Positions 1-7,256 of a DNA stretch of 33,927 nucleotides are shown piece by piece. The DNA is taken from positions 1-33,927 of the forward strand of contig JADGQI010000127.1 of assembly GCA_017881905.1 (NCBI GenBank), in the 5' to 3' direction. The translations under genes were made by a program, and so were the position numbers. This DNA is from Chloroflexota bacterium. GTDB taxonomy: Bacteria; Chloroflexota; Limnocylindria; Limnocylindrales; CSP1-4. Position 1 is the stretch's first letter, and every line of letters starts with the position of its first letter. Under the pieces are notes generated by a model. The model saw only the letters and a list, made by a program, of their open reading frames with translations. It made no database searches and had not been told where the DNA came from.

Positions 1-136
1 GGGCAAGACCTACTGTATGGGCGGGCCGCCCACGCTGGCTATGGGGTTATCCACGAACTTCGGCACCGGGCCGGCCATTCCTCGGTCGTTGTCCACGGTC
101 CGTCCACGTCCCCGGCCCGGTCGAGCGAGGGAAGGC
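1..136. other. Non-coding stretch with DnaA-box-like 9-mers
   Basis: No convincing gene is visible. The stretch holds two same-direction 9-mers close to the DnaA box consensus TTATCCACA: TTATCCACG at 47-55 and TTGTCCACG at 89-97. A weaker CCGTCCACG lies at 100-108. A GC palindrome (GGGCGG-G-CCGCCC) lies around 20-32. A 7-bp inverted repeat (121-127 with 141-147) straddles the stop codon of the next gene and could help end its transcript, but it has no T-tract. Neither dnaA nor gyrase genes are in view, so calling this an origin would be speculation. Confidence 0.3.
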
Positions 137-712
137 TCAGCGCTCGAGGGGCCAGACGGTCCGAGCGGTCGTGAGCAGATCGTCCGCGTCGAGCGTCACG
201 ACGACCTCGCCGTCCGGTCCGGCGCCGCTCGACAGCCGCCACGCACGCGGTCCGAGACGCTCGATCCGCATCGAGCCTGCCTCCGGGCCCAGCCGGTCGT
301 CGATCCGCAGCACGCTGACCTCAGCCGAACGACCGTGCTCCAGACTGCGGCCGAGCCACGCCACGGCGATGGCCGTGATCGCTGGCGAGCCATCGACCAG
401 GACGAGCCGGTCGGACCCCCAGGCGAACGACAGGTGACGGATCCCGTCGGGCGTCACGACATTCCCATGGAGGGTCGTGCCGGAATCGTCGGGATGGACG
501 GTCAGCAAGCCGGCTGCGGTCGACATCTCCAGGCGACGAAGTGCACCGCCGGGATCCGTCTCGACGAGGACCGTGCGCACGACGACCCCGTGCCGTGAGG
601 TCGACTCGCGCAAGCGGCGTCCGCGCCGGCCGTCGGCGACCGACCAGACGACGACGTCGCCTGACGGGAGGTTCGTCCGTCCGCCGAGCCGGGTGGGCTG
701 AGCGCCGGCCAC
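137..712 (-). CDS. Hypothetical protein downstream of hflX
   Basis: This encodes 191 aa that I do not recognise. The GTG start lies 2 nt after the hflX stop, so it is probably translated as the last gene of an hflX transcript. No signal peptide, membrane segment, cysteine pair or nucleotide-binding motif is visible. The sequence alternates short hydrophobic stretches with charged turns (for example VVVWSVADG near residue 20 and EVVVTLDADD near the C-terminus), which suggests a mostly beta-strand, soluble protein. A small beta-barrel or ligand-binding fold is possible, but I have no family match. The conserved-looking composition and the tight junction with hflX support a real gene; its function is unknown. 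Confidence 0.6.
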   Translation of the reverse strand: MAGAQPTRLGGRTNLPSGDVVVWSVADGRRGRRLRESTSRHGVVVRTVLVETDPGGALRRLEMSTAAGLLTVHPDDSGTTLHGNVVTPDGIRHLSFAWGSDRLVLVDGSPAITAIAVAWLGRSLEHGRSAEVSVLRIDDRLGPEAGSMRIERLGPRAWRLSSGAGPDGEVVVTLDADDLLTTARTVWPLER

Positions 713-714
713 GG

Positions 715-2019
715 TCAGGCCCGGGCCTCCTCGGCGGCCTGCGCAGCGACCATCTCGAGCTCGCCGGCGAGCGCAGGAGCCACGCGGCCGCGGACGTGGA
801 CCCCGTCGGACCGGTAGTCGATGTCGACGGCGCCGCGCTCGCGCAGCCGGGCGAGCAGGTCCCCGGCCGCGTACGGCACGTCGAGATCGACGTCCACCCA
901 GAGCGAGGCGAGGACGGCCGCCAGCTCGGTCCTCAGGGCATCGAGTCCGAAGCCGGTGACCGCGCTGATCGGGACCGTGCCCCCGACGATCGGCGACGGT
1001 GTAGCCGCATCGGTCCGGGCTCGGTCATGGAGCAGATCGACTTTGTTGAGCGCGACCAGCCGCGGCTTGTCGCCTGCCCCCAGCTCGTCGAGCACTGCCT
1101 GGACGGTCTGCCGATGCTCTGCGGCGTGCGCGTCCGACGCGTCGACGACCTCGAGCAGGACGTCCGACCGGTTGACCTCCTCGAGGGTGGCCCGGAAGGC
1201 GTCGACCAGCTGGTGCGGGAGCTTATGGATGAACCCGACGGTGTCGGTCACGATCGCCGTCTGCCCCTCGCCGAGCCGGACCTGGCGGCTGGTCGGGTCG
1301 AGCGTGGCGAACAGCTTGTCCTCGGCCAGCGCGACCTCGCTCCCGACCAGCGTGTTGAGCAGCGTCGACTTGCCCGAGTTGGTGTAGCCGACGATCCCGA
1401 CGGTGGGCATCAGCCGCCGGTCGCGGACGCGGGCGGCGGTCTCCCGCTGCTGGCGGACCTGCTCGACCCGTTCCTTCATCTTCTTGATTCGCTCACGGAT
1501 GAGCCGCCGGTCCGTCTCCAGCTGCGACTCACCGGGGCCGCGCGTACCGATGCCGCCGCCGGTCCGCGACAGGTGCGTCCACATCCGGGTCAGTCGGGGA
1601 AGCTGGTACTCCAGCTGGGCCAGCTCGACCTGGAGCCGGCCCTCGTGGGTCTGCGCGTGCTGGGCGAAGATGTCGAGGATGAGGCGGCTGCGATCGATGA
1701 CCTTGACCTTGAGCAGCTCCTCGAGCGCCCGCTGCTGGCTCGGCGACAGCTCGTCGTCGGCGATCAGGACGTCGAAGCCGGTCTCGCTCTTGGCGGCCAC
1801 GAGATCCTCGGCCTTGCCCTTGCCGACGTACCAGTTCGGGTCGATATGGCGACGGTTCTGCCACTCGGCCCCGACGACATCGGCGCCCGCGGTCGTGGCG
1901 AGGCTGGCGAGCTCCGCCAGGGAGTCCTCGACGGGCCAGCCGGCATCCTGCCCGGTGTCCACCCCGACCAGGAACGCCCGCTCCACGGGCTGGGTCAGGT
2001 CGATCATGGACTTCGGCAT
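715..2019 (-). CDS. hflX: GTPase HflX, ribosome-associated
   Basis: HflX is a translational GTPase that binds the 50S subunit and, in known cases, splits stalled or hibernating 70S ribosomes under stress. The 434-aa product has the N-terminal HflX domain (about 15-200) with the signature GGGIGTRGPGE near residue 154. The G domain follows: P-loop GYTNSGKST at 211-219, DTVGF at 259-263 and NKVD at 325-328. Length is normal for the family. The ATG at 2019 has no Shine-Dalgarno site, but TATCCT lies 7 nt upstream, suggesting a leaderless transcript. The miaA stop is only 35 nt upstream, so read-through from the miaB-miaA operon is also possible. HflX next to miaA is a common bacterial arrangement. 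Confidence 0.96.
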   Translation of the reverse strand: MPKSMIDLTQPVERAFLVGVDTGQDAGWPVEDSLAELASLATTAGADVVGAEWQNRRHIDPNWYVGKGKAEDLVAAKSETGFDVLIADDELSPSQQRALEELLKVKVIDRSRLILDIFAQHAQTHEGRLQVELAQLEYQLPRLTRMWTHLSRTGGGIGTRGPGESQLETDRRLIRERIKKMKERVEQVRQQRETAARVRDRRLMPTVGIVGYTNSGKSTLLNTLVGSEVALAEDKLFATLDPTSRQVRLGEGQTAIVTDTVGFIHKLPHQLVDAFRATLEEVNRSDVLLEVVDASDAHAAEHRQTVQAVLDELGAGDKPRLVALNKVDLLHDRARTDAATPSPIVGGTVPISAVTGFGLDALRTELAAVLASLWVDVDLDVPYAAGDLLARLRERGAVDIDYRSDGVHVRGRVAPALAGELEMVAAQAAEEARA

Positions 2020-2026
2020 CGCCGGA

Positions 2027-2032
2027 AGGATA
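2027..2032 (-). promoter_or_regulatory. Putative -10 box for hflX
   Basis: TATCCT on the minus strand is separated by 7 nt from the hflX ATG. It fits the TANNNT box that precedes leaderless genes, and no ribosome binding site is visible. No clear -35 element. Confidence 0.4.
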
Positions 2033-2054
2033 GCCCTTCGGGTCGAGAGGGACG

Positions 2055-2993
2055 TCAGCCGCCGGCCAGAAACCGGGTCACGACCGCGCGGGCGCGAGCG
2101 TCGGGTTCCTCGGCCCCGCCGACGTCGAGCCAGGTGATGTCCGGCTCAGCGCGGAACCAGGTCCGCTGACGCTTGGCGAACGCGAGATTGCGCGAGGTGT
2201 CGAGCTCGATCGCCTCGTCGAGCGCGCGGGACCCGTCGAGCACCTCCCAGGCCTCCCGGTAGCCGATCGCCGAGAACGCCGGGAGCGCCGGGTCGTACCG
2301 CTCGCGGAGCGCCCGAGCCTCGTCGATGAGGCCGTTCGCGAACTGGGAGCGTGCGCGCTCGGCGATCCATCCGGCGTGGATGCCGGGCGCGGCACGAAGC
2401 CCGAGCCAGGCGATCGGGCCCGGGTAGCCTTCGGGAACGGGCAGCGGGCGATCGCCCCGGAGCTCCGCGATCTCGAGGGTCCGCACGACGCGACGCGGGT
2501 TGCGCAGGTCGATCGGCGCAGCCAGGGTCGGGGCGAGGGCCTGGAGTCTCGCGGCCAGCGCCGGGAGACCGTCGCTGATCAGTTCGGCCTCGATCCGTGC
2601 ACGGACCGCCGCGTCGCTCGGCAGCGCCTCGGTCGCGATCCCGCGCCCGATCGTGCGCAGGTACAGGCCTGTCCCGCCGACGAGCAGGGCGACCCCTCCT
2701 CGCTCGGCGATCCCGGCGAGTGCGAGGCGCGCATCGGTGGCGTACTCGGCCACGCTGAACGGTCGATCCGGATCGACCAGGTCGAGGCCGTGATGCGGGA
2801 CCCGGGACCGGTCGGCCGGACTCGCCTTGGCCGTCCCGATGTCGAGACCGCGGAAGACCTGGCGGGAGTCCGCCGAGATGATCTCCACGGGGCGTCCCTG
2901 CGCGTTCAGCCACTCGGCGAGGCGGATCGCCAGGCCGGTCTTGCCCGTCGCGGTCGCGCCGGCCACGACGACGAGCGGGGGCGCGCTCGTCAC
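2055..2993 (-). CDS. miaA: tRNA dimethylallyltransferase MiaA
   Basis: MiaA transfers a dimethylallyl group from DMAPP to N6 of adenosine 37 in tRNAs reading codons that start with U. This is the first step of ms2i6A synthesis. The 312-aa product begins with a P-loop, GATATGKT at 12-19, followed by the ISADSRQVFRGLDIGTAK block that binds tRNA and DMAPP, and the VGGTGLYLR motif. I chose the GTG at 2993 because it overlaps the miaB stop as GTGA and puts the P-loop at its usual distance from the N-terminus. The reading frame stays open further upstream, but that part is arginine/proline-rich shadow sequence inside miaB. Co-translation with miaB, the next enzyme of the same pathway, fits the function. 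Confidence 0.96.
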   Translation of the reverse strand: MTSAPPLVVVAGATATGKTGLAIRLAEWLNAQGRPVEIISADSRQVFRGLDIGTAKASPADRSRVPHHGLDLVDPDRPFSVAEYATDARLALAGIAERGGVALLVGGTGLYLRTIGRGIATEALPSDAAVRARIEAELISDGLPALAARLQALAPTLAAPIDLRNPRRVVRTLEIAELRGDRPLPVPEGYPGPIAWLGLRAAPGIHAGWIAERARSQFANGLIDEARALRERYDPALPAFSAIGYREAWEVLDGSRALDEAIELDTSRNLAFAKRQRTWFRAEPDITWLDVGGAEEPDARARAVVTRFLAGG

Positions 2994-4639
2994 GCCTCGA
3001 CGACCGATCCCCGGAGCGAGTACGGACCGGCGTGGTCGATCCGCGCCGTCACCAGCCGCCCGACGAGCTCCGGGCCTCCGGCGAGGTGGACGAGCTTGTG
3101 CTCGCGGGATCGACCGGAGACCCACGCGCCGCTCCCCTGCCCGACCGCCGGCACCGCGGCAGGTTCCCTGGTGGGCTCGTCATGGCCGTGCGAGCGAGGC
3201 GCGACGACGCCCTCGACGAGGACCTCGACCGTCCCACCGGCCCAGGCCCGGTTCCGTTCCAGCCCGATCGACTCCTGGACCGCGAGCAGCTCGTTCAGTC
3301 GGCGGCGCTTGTCGGCCGGCGCCACGTCGTCGGCGAGCCGGCTGGCCGGTGTGCCCGGACGGACCGAGTAGGCAGCGGCGAAGACCTGGTCGAAGCGAAC
3401 CTCGTGGAGGAGCTCGACCGTCGCCTCGAATTGCGTCTCGGTCTCACCGCAGAACCCGACGATCACGTCCGTCGAGATCGCGATCCCCGGGACGGCGGCG
3501 CGGATCGCCCTCAACCGCTCGAGGTAGTGGGTGGTCGAGTACTGGCGACCCATCGTCCGCAGCACGGAGTCGTCGCCCGACTGGACCGGGAGGTGGAGGT
3601 GTTCGCAGACCGATGGGCAGTCGGCCATCGCCGCGATCAGCCGGTCCGACAGATCCCACGGATGCGAGGTCACGAACCGGAGACGCGGGATCGCCGGCAG
3701 GCCGTCGGCGGTCCGGATCGCGTCGATCGCGCGGATGAGCTCGGCGAGATCCGGCCGGCCGCCCAGGTCGAGCCGTCGCCCGGCCCAGCGCTCGGTCGCG
3801 ATGTGGGCGAAGCGCGCCTCCACTGGGAGGTCGTGGCCGTACGAGTTCACGTTCTGGCCGAGGAGCGTCACCTCGCGGTATCCGGCAGCCGCCAGCGACC
3901 GCGCCTCGGCGACGATGTCGTCGAACGGGCGGCTGCGCTCAGGGCCGCGGCTGAACGGGACGATGCAGTACGTGCACGTCTTGTCGCAGCCGTAGATGAT
4001 CGGGAGCCAGGCGCTGACGGCGGACCCGCGCGCGACCCGGCCCTCGGCCACGGCCGCCGCTCGGGTCGCCCCAAGTCCGTCGGCCGCCCCGACGACCGTC
4101 CGACCCACCCGTGTCGTGGTCCCGACCGTCCCGATGGTCGGGATCGCCCCGATCGCCGCCTGCGCGGAGGCCAGCCCGAGTCGATCGACGAGCTCGGGCT
4201 CCTCGTCGGGTCGGAGGAACAGGTCGACCGCCGGGTAGCGTCGGCGGAGGCCGGCCCGGTCGGACTCGCGGACCGCGCACCCGGTCAGGACCACCCTGAG
4301 GCCCGGTCGGGCCGCCTTGAGCCGGTTGAGATGGCCCTGGCGCCCGATGACCTTCTGCTCGGCGCCTTCGCGGATCGCGCACGTGTTGATGACGACCAGG
4401 TCGGCGTCGTCGAGGCTGGCCGCCTCGGCGCAGCCGGCCGCGAGCAATCGGCCGGCCATCTCCTCGGAGTCGCTCCGGTTCATCTGGCAGCCAAGCGTCC
4501 ACAGGTGGAAGGTCGGGAGGGCCCGGGGGTCCGGCAGGTACTCGGTCAGGCGTCCGTCGTCCGGCAGGTCTGGCCGCCGGGCGGCGCCACCCGGCGGGGC
4601 CGGCGGGACGATGTCGAAGATCGGCAGCTGGCGGGCCAT
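2990..4639 (-). CDS. miaB: tRNA-2-methylthio-N6-dimethylallyladenosine synthase MiaB
   Basis: MiaB is a radical-SAM methylthiotransferase that adds the 2-methylthio group to i6A37, completing ms2i6A. The 549-aa product has the N-terminal methylthiotransferase domain with three cluster cysteines (C51, C87, C121), the radical-SAM CxxxCxxC (C218, C222, C225, in CDKTCTYC) and a C-terminal TRAM domain (about 468-547). It is roughly 80-100 residues longer than typical MiaB. The extra length is an N-terminal extension of about 40 aa, an Ala/Gly/Thr-rich linker (about 156-208) before the radical-SAM core, a short insert near 275-296 and a spacer inside TRAM (about 481-503). The ATG overlaps the preceding stop as TGATG. 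MtaB-type paralogues are the alternative, but the NTCAIREGAEQK and GCDKTCTYC motifs favour MiaB. Confidence 0.95.
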   Translation of the reverse strand: MARQLPIFDIVPPAPPGGAARRPDLPDDGRLTEYLPDPRALPTFHLWTLGCQMNRSDSEEMAGRLLAAGCAEAASLDDADLVVINTCAIREGAEQKVIGRQGHLNRLKAARPGLRVVLTGCAVRESDRAGLRRRYPAVDLFLRPDEEPELVDRLGLASAQAAIGAIPTIGTVGTTTRVGRTVVGAADGLGATRAAAVAEGRVARGSAVSAWLPIIYGCDKTCTYCIVPFSRGPERSRPFDDIVAEARSLAAAGYREVTLLGQNVNSYGHDLPVEARFAHIATERWAGRRLDLGGRPDLAELIRAIDAIRTADGLPAIPRLRFVTSHPWDLSDRLIAAMADCPSVCEHLHLPVQSGDDSVLRTMGRQYSTTHYLERLRAIRAAVPGIAISTDVIVGFCGETETQFEATVELLHEVRFDQVFAAAYSVRPGTPASRLADDVAPADKRRRLNELLAVQESIGLERNRAWAGGTVEVLVEGVVAPRSHGHDEPTREPAAVPAVGQGSGAWVSGRSREHKLVHLAGGPELVGRLVTARIDHAGPYSLRGSVVEA

Positions 4640-5583
4640 CAGGCGGGGCTCGGTCCTGTCTCGGTCGAGGTCGGGCGACGGCCGAGCGCTGCCGCCAGGC
4701 GGTCGCCGACGTCGGGTGGGACCCACAGCGCTGCGTGGGCCTCGGCGTACGAGCCGGTGTCGCCATGGTAGTCGGAACCGCCCGTCGGGACGAGGTCGAG
4801 CTCTGCGGCGACCGCCCCCACGGAGGCCACGGTCTCGCGATCGAACGACCGGTAGTACACCTCGAGACCGCCCAGGCCCGCGTCGCGCAGCTCGCGGACG
4901 AGCGGGACCCGCTGCGCCGCCTCGGAGAAGTGGGCAAGGGCAGCGAGGCCGCCGGCGGCGCGGATCGCGTCGATCGCCTCCAGGGGCCCGATCCCGTCGC
5001 GCGGCACGTACGCGGGTCGGCCACGTCCGAGATAGCGCGCGAAGCCGTCCTCGACGCTGGTCACGTACCCCTTGGCCTGGAGCAGCCGGGCGATCGTCGG
5101 ACGTCCGAGTGCTGCCGTCTCGTCCGGATCGAGCTGGTCGGCGACGTCGTCGACGGACAGGCCGAGCTCGCGCAACCTGGCCAGGGTTCGGTCGAACCGG
5201 ACGCGGCGTCGGCTGCGCTGCTCGGCGAGGGTCGTCTCGAATGACTCGTCGGTCGGGTCGACCCCGAGCCCGAGGATGTGGAGCTCGCTCTCCCACAGGT
5301 CGGGCAGAGCGCCGGTCAGGCAGTTGATCTCGACGCCGGGCAGAAGGGTCAGCCCATCGCTGACCGCCGGAGTGCCACTCGGTTCGACGAGCTCGCGGTA
5401 GGCGGACAGGTCGTCGTGATCGGTGATCGCGAGCAGACGAACGCCGACGGCAGCGGCAGCCGAGACCAGCGCGGCCGGCTCGAGGACGCCGTCGGACCGG
5501 ATCGTGTGCGCGTGCAGATCGATCGTCGAGGGGCCGGGCGGCGCGACCGGATCATCCGCCGGATCGTGACGCCGGCGCCGCAC
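4639..5583 (-). CDS. PHP-domain phosphoesterase (YciV/RNase AM type)
   Basis: This 314-aa protein has the metal-binding motifs of the PHP family: DLHAHTIRSDG (D22, H24, H26, D31), ITDHDD (D55, H56, D57), GVEI, AHFSEA, and GGSDYHGD near the end. The middle carries the GRPTIARLLQAKGYV stretch typical of the YciV/TrpH subgroup. Characterised members hydrolyse 3',5'-nucleotide bisphosphates and trim short 5' ends of RNA. PHP histidinol phosphatases (HisJ/HisK) are a more distant alternative. I consider that less likely from the motif order, even though no histidinol phosphatase is seen with the his genes. The GTG start follows the ymdB stop by 5 nt, with GAGGT about 9 nt upstream. Lying between ymdB and miaB, it fits an RNA-turnover role. 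Confidence 0.88.
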   Translation of the reverse strand: MRRRRHDPADDPVAPPGPSTIDLHAHTIRSDGVLEPAALVSAAAAVGVRLLAITDHDDLSAYRELVEPSGTPAVSDGLTLLPGVEINCLTGALPDLWESELHILGLGVDPTDESFETTLAEQRSRRRVRFDRTLARLRELGLSVDDVADQLDPDETAALGRPTIARLLQAKGYVTSVEDGFARYLGRGRPAYVPRDGIGPLEAIDAIRAAGGLAALAHFSEAAQRVPLVRELRDAGLGGLEVYYRSFDRETVASVGAVAAELDLVPTGGSDYHGDTGSYAEAHAALWVPPDVGDRLAAALGRRPTSTETGPSPA

Positions 5584-5588
5584 CGGGC

Positions 5589-6464
5589 TCAGACCTCGAC
5601 GAGGCGCTGGATGCGCTCGATCGCGAGGGCACGCCCGGTCGCCGGGTCGACGTCGATCTGGGTGGCGTTGAGGATGACCGACCCCTCCCCCACCTCGAAC
5701 CGGGTCGGCAGCGCGTTCAGGAACCGCGGCAGGACGGTCTTGGGGTCGAACCCGATGACGCTGTGGATCGGCCCGGTCATGCCGAGGTCGGTCTGGTAGG
5801 CGGTCCCGCCGGGGAGGATCCGCTCATCGGCGGTGACGACGTGGGTGTGGGTCCCGACCACGGCGCTGACCCGCCCATCGAGGTACAAGCCGAGGGCATT
5901 CATCTCGCTGGTGACCTCGCAGTGGAAGTCGACCAGACGGACCGGCGGAAGCGGGTCGGCGGCCTCCTCGAACAGGCGGTCTGCCTCGGTGAACGGGTTG
6001 TCGATCGGTTGCATGTTCGTCCGGCCTTGGAGGTTGATCACCGCGATGTCGGTGCCGTCGAGGGCGCCGTGGACGACCATGCCCCGGCCGGGCACGTCGC
6101 GGGTCCCGTAGTTGAGCGGACGGAGGACGCGATCGGACGCGTCGAGGAACGGATAGATCTCGCGCTTGTCCCAGATGTGATTGCCCGAGGTGATGACATC
6201 GACGCCGGCCGCGAACAGCGCCTCGGCGAGCGACGGCGTCAAACCCATCCCGCCTGCCAGGTTCTCGCCGTTGGCCGTGACGAAGTCGATCCCGCGCTGC
6301 TCGCGAAGCTCGGGCAGGAGGCGCTCGAGGGCATGGCGGCCGGGCTTGCCGATCAGGTCGCCGACCATCAGGACCCGACAGGCGCCCTTGGGACGGGGAG
6401 CGTCGCCGTTGGGCGGATTGCCGAGACGGGTCCGCCCTGCGGTCGTCGAGGAGTCGTCGGTCAC
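5589..6464 (-). CDS. ymdB: YmdB-family metallophosphoesterase
   Basis: This belongs to the YmdB family (TIGR00282 type), calcineurin-like phosphodiesterases that hydrolyse 2',3'-cyclic nucleotides and affect RNA turnover and developmental choices in Bacillus. The 291-aa product has the family blocks: VLMVGDLIGKPGR (about 31-43), TANGENLAGGMGLT, ITSGNHIWDK, RPLNYG, VDFHCEVTSEMNA, VVGTHTHVVTADERILPGGTAYQTDLGMTGP split over the metal site, and FEVGEGSVILNA. The first 27 or so residues are a non-conserved extension. The GTG at 6464 is chosen because TAGTAT lies exactly 6 nt upstream. The family is usually next to RNase Y, and rny lies about 0.8 kb upstream here, separated by one plus-strand gene. 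Confidence 0.93.
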   Translation of the reverse strand: MTDDSSTTAGRTRLGNPPNGDAPRPKGACRVLMVGDLIGKPGRHALERLLPELREQRGIDFVTANGENLAGGMGLTPSLAEALFAAGVDVITSGNHIWDKREIYPFLDASDRVLRPLNYGTRDVPGRGMVVHGALDGTDIAVINLQGRTNMQPIDNPFTEADRLFEEAADPLPPVRLVDFHCEVTSEMNALGLYLDGRVSAVVGTHTHVVTADERILPGGTAYQTDLGMTGPIHSVIGFDPKTVLPRFLNALPTRFEVGEGSVILNATQIDVDPATGRALAIERIQRLVEV

Positions 6465-6470
6465 GTCGGG

Positions 6471-6476
6471 ATACTA
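6471..6476 (-). promoter_or_regulatory. Putative -10 box for ymdB operon
   Basis: TAGTAT on the minus strand, then 6 nt, then the ymdB GTG. There is no Shine-Dalgarno site, so a leaderless transcript is expected. It would serve ymdB, the PHP gene, miaB and miaA. Confidence 0.45.
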
Positions 6477-6810
6477 ACGGCCCCGCCGGCGAGGTGGTCG
6501 AACGAGCGGAGCGTCGTCCCCGCATCGCCCACGGTGGTGCCATACATCGCGTGGGCCAGACGCCAGCGATCTGCGACGCACGGACGTTGCAACGACCCCA
6601 TGACGACCGCGCCGTAAGGTCGTCGTCGACCCCCTGAGGAGCATGTGGATGTCACCGTCGACAGCGCGGGGACTTCCGGTTCGTCGTCGCCAGCGACCGA
6701 CCCGACTGGGTCAGCGACGCGATCGGGCAACTATCGTGATGTCGGACCCTGCCACGACGGGGCCCGCCGGGCCGCGGCCGAGAGCGACAGCTGACTCCGG
6801 GAGGAAGACG
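6477..6810. other. Intergenic region between divergent genes, structured
   Basis: About 330 nt without a convincing gene. Open frames here look like shadow sequence: an extension of the following gene to ATG 6643/6649 exists, with GAGGAG at 6635-6640, but it encodes arginine-rich, unconserved-looking sequence. Visible structure: nested inverted repeats 6511-6516 with 6574-6579 and 6527-6533 (GCCCACG) with 6550-6556, the palindrome GTTGCAAC around 6586-6593, and a 7-bp hairpin 6602-6608 with 6618-6624. TATCGT at 6732-6737 could be a plus-strand -10 box. A regulatory or small-RNA role is possible but not shown. Confidence 0.3.
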
Positions 6811-7206
6811 ATGAGAACGATCCGCCCAACACGCTCGCAGATGCTGGCGGCGGCCATCCTCGCGTTGGGCGGCGGGCTGACGATCCTGTACGCCGACTTC
6901 ATGCCCTTCCCACCGTTCAGCGACGCTCCGGTCCCCCTGCTCTGGCGGGGGTTCGGGATCCTCGGGCTGGTCGCAGCCGGCGGGGTGCTCCTTGGCCGGT
7001 TATGGGGTCGCGCGATCGGCCTCGGCGTCATGACCGTGGATCTGGTGCTGCTCGTCTTCCGGATGATGGCCCAGGTACCCGCGCTAGATGCGCTGGACCT
7101 GCTGGCCAACGTCACCGTCAGCATCGTCGTCACGGCAGTGCCCGACCTGTTCGTCGTGTGGTTGCTGCTCCGCCGCTGGCCGAAGGACGCTACCCGGCCC
7201 TCGTGA
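6811..7206 (+). CDS. Small four-helix membrane protein, unknown function
   Basis: This encodes a 131-aa protein with about four predicted membrane helices: about 11-28, 46-63, 68-86 and 96-120. A cytoplasmic-looking basic N-terminus and an RRWPKD tail flank them. I do not recognise the family and see no catalytic motif. The ATG at 6811 is supported by GGGAGGAAG 5 to 11 nt upstream. The longer in-frame starts at 6643, 6649 and 6739 would add arginine-rich sequence that does not look coding. It is the only plus-strand gene inside the long minus-strand repair/RNA block, and it separates ymdB from rny, which are usually adjacent. It ends in a strong hairpin shared with rny. Confidence 0.7.
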   Translation: MRTIRPTRSQMLAAAILALGGGLTILYADFMPFPPFSDAPVPLLWRGFGILGLVAAGGVLLGRLWGRAIGLGVMTVDLVLLVFRMMAQVPALDALDLLANVTVSIVVTAVPDLFVVWLLLRRWPKDATRPS

Positions 7207-7226
7207 GCCGAGGTTGGCCCCGAACC

Positions 7227-7256
7227 GACGTCGTGCCCGACCCCGGGCACGACGTC
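7227..7256. terminator. Bidirectional hairpin between convergent genes
   Basis: A perfect 13-bp inverted repeat (7227-7239 with 7244-7256) with a 4-nt ACCC loop lies between the stop of the membrane protein gene and the rny stop; its right arm runs into the rny stop codon. Neither side has a clear U-tract, so termination would depend on the very GC-rich stem or on Rho. It also could protect the two 3' ends from exonucleases. Confidence 0.7.

Noticed and set aside
541-2169. Long plus-strand open frame antisense to hflX
   Set aside because: It is an arginine/glycine-rich shadow of hflX codon bias in GC-rich DNA, with no family motif and no start signal.
2994-3125. N-terminal extension of MiaA to an upstream start
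   Set aside because: It would be Arg/Pro-rich, lies within miaB, and the GTG at 2993 gives the normal family start and a GTGA overlap.
4639-5583. PHP protein as histidinol phosphatase HisJ/HisK
   Set aside because: Motif order and the GRPTIARLL block fit the YciV/RNase AM subgroup better, and it is in an RNA-metabolism operon far from the his genes.
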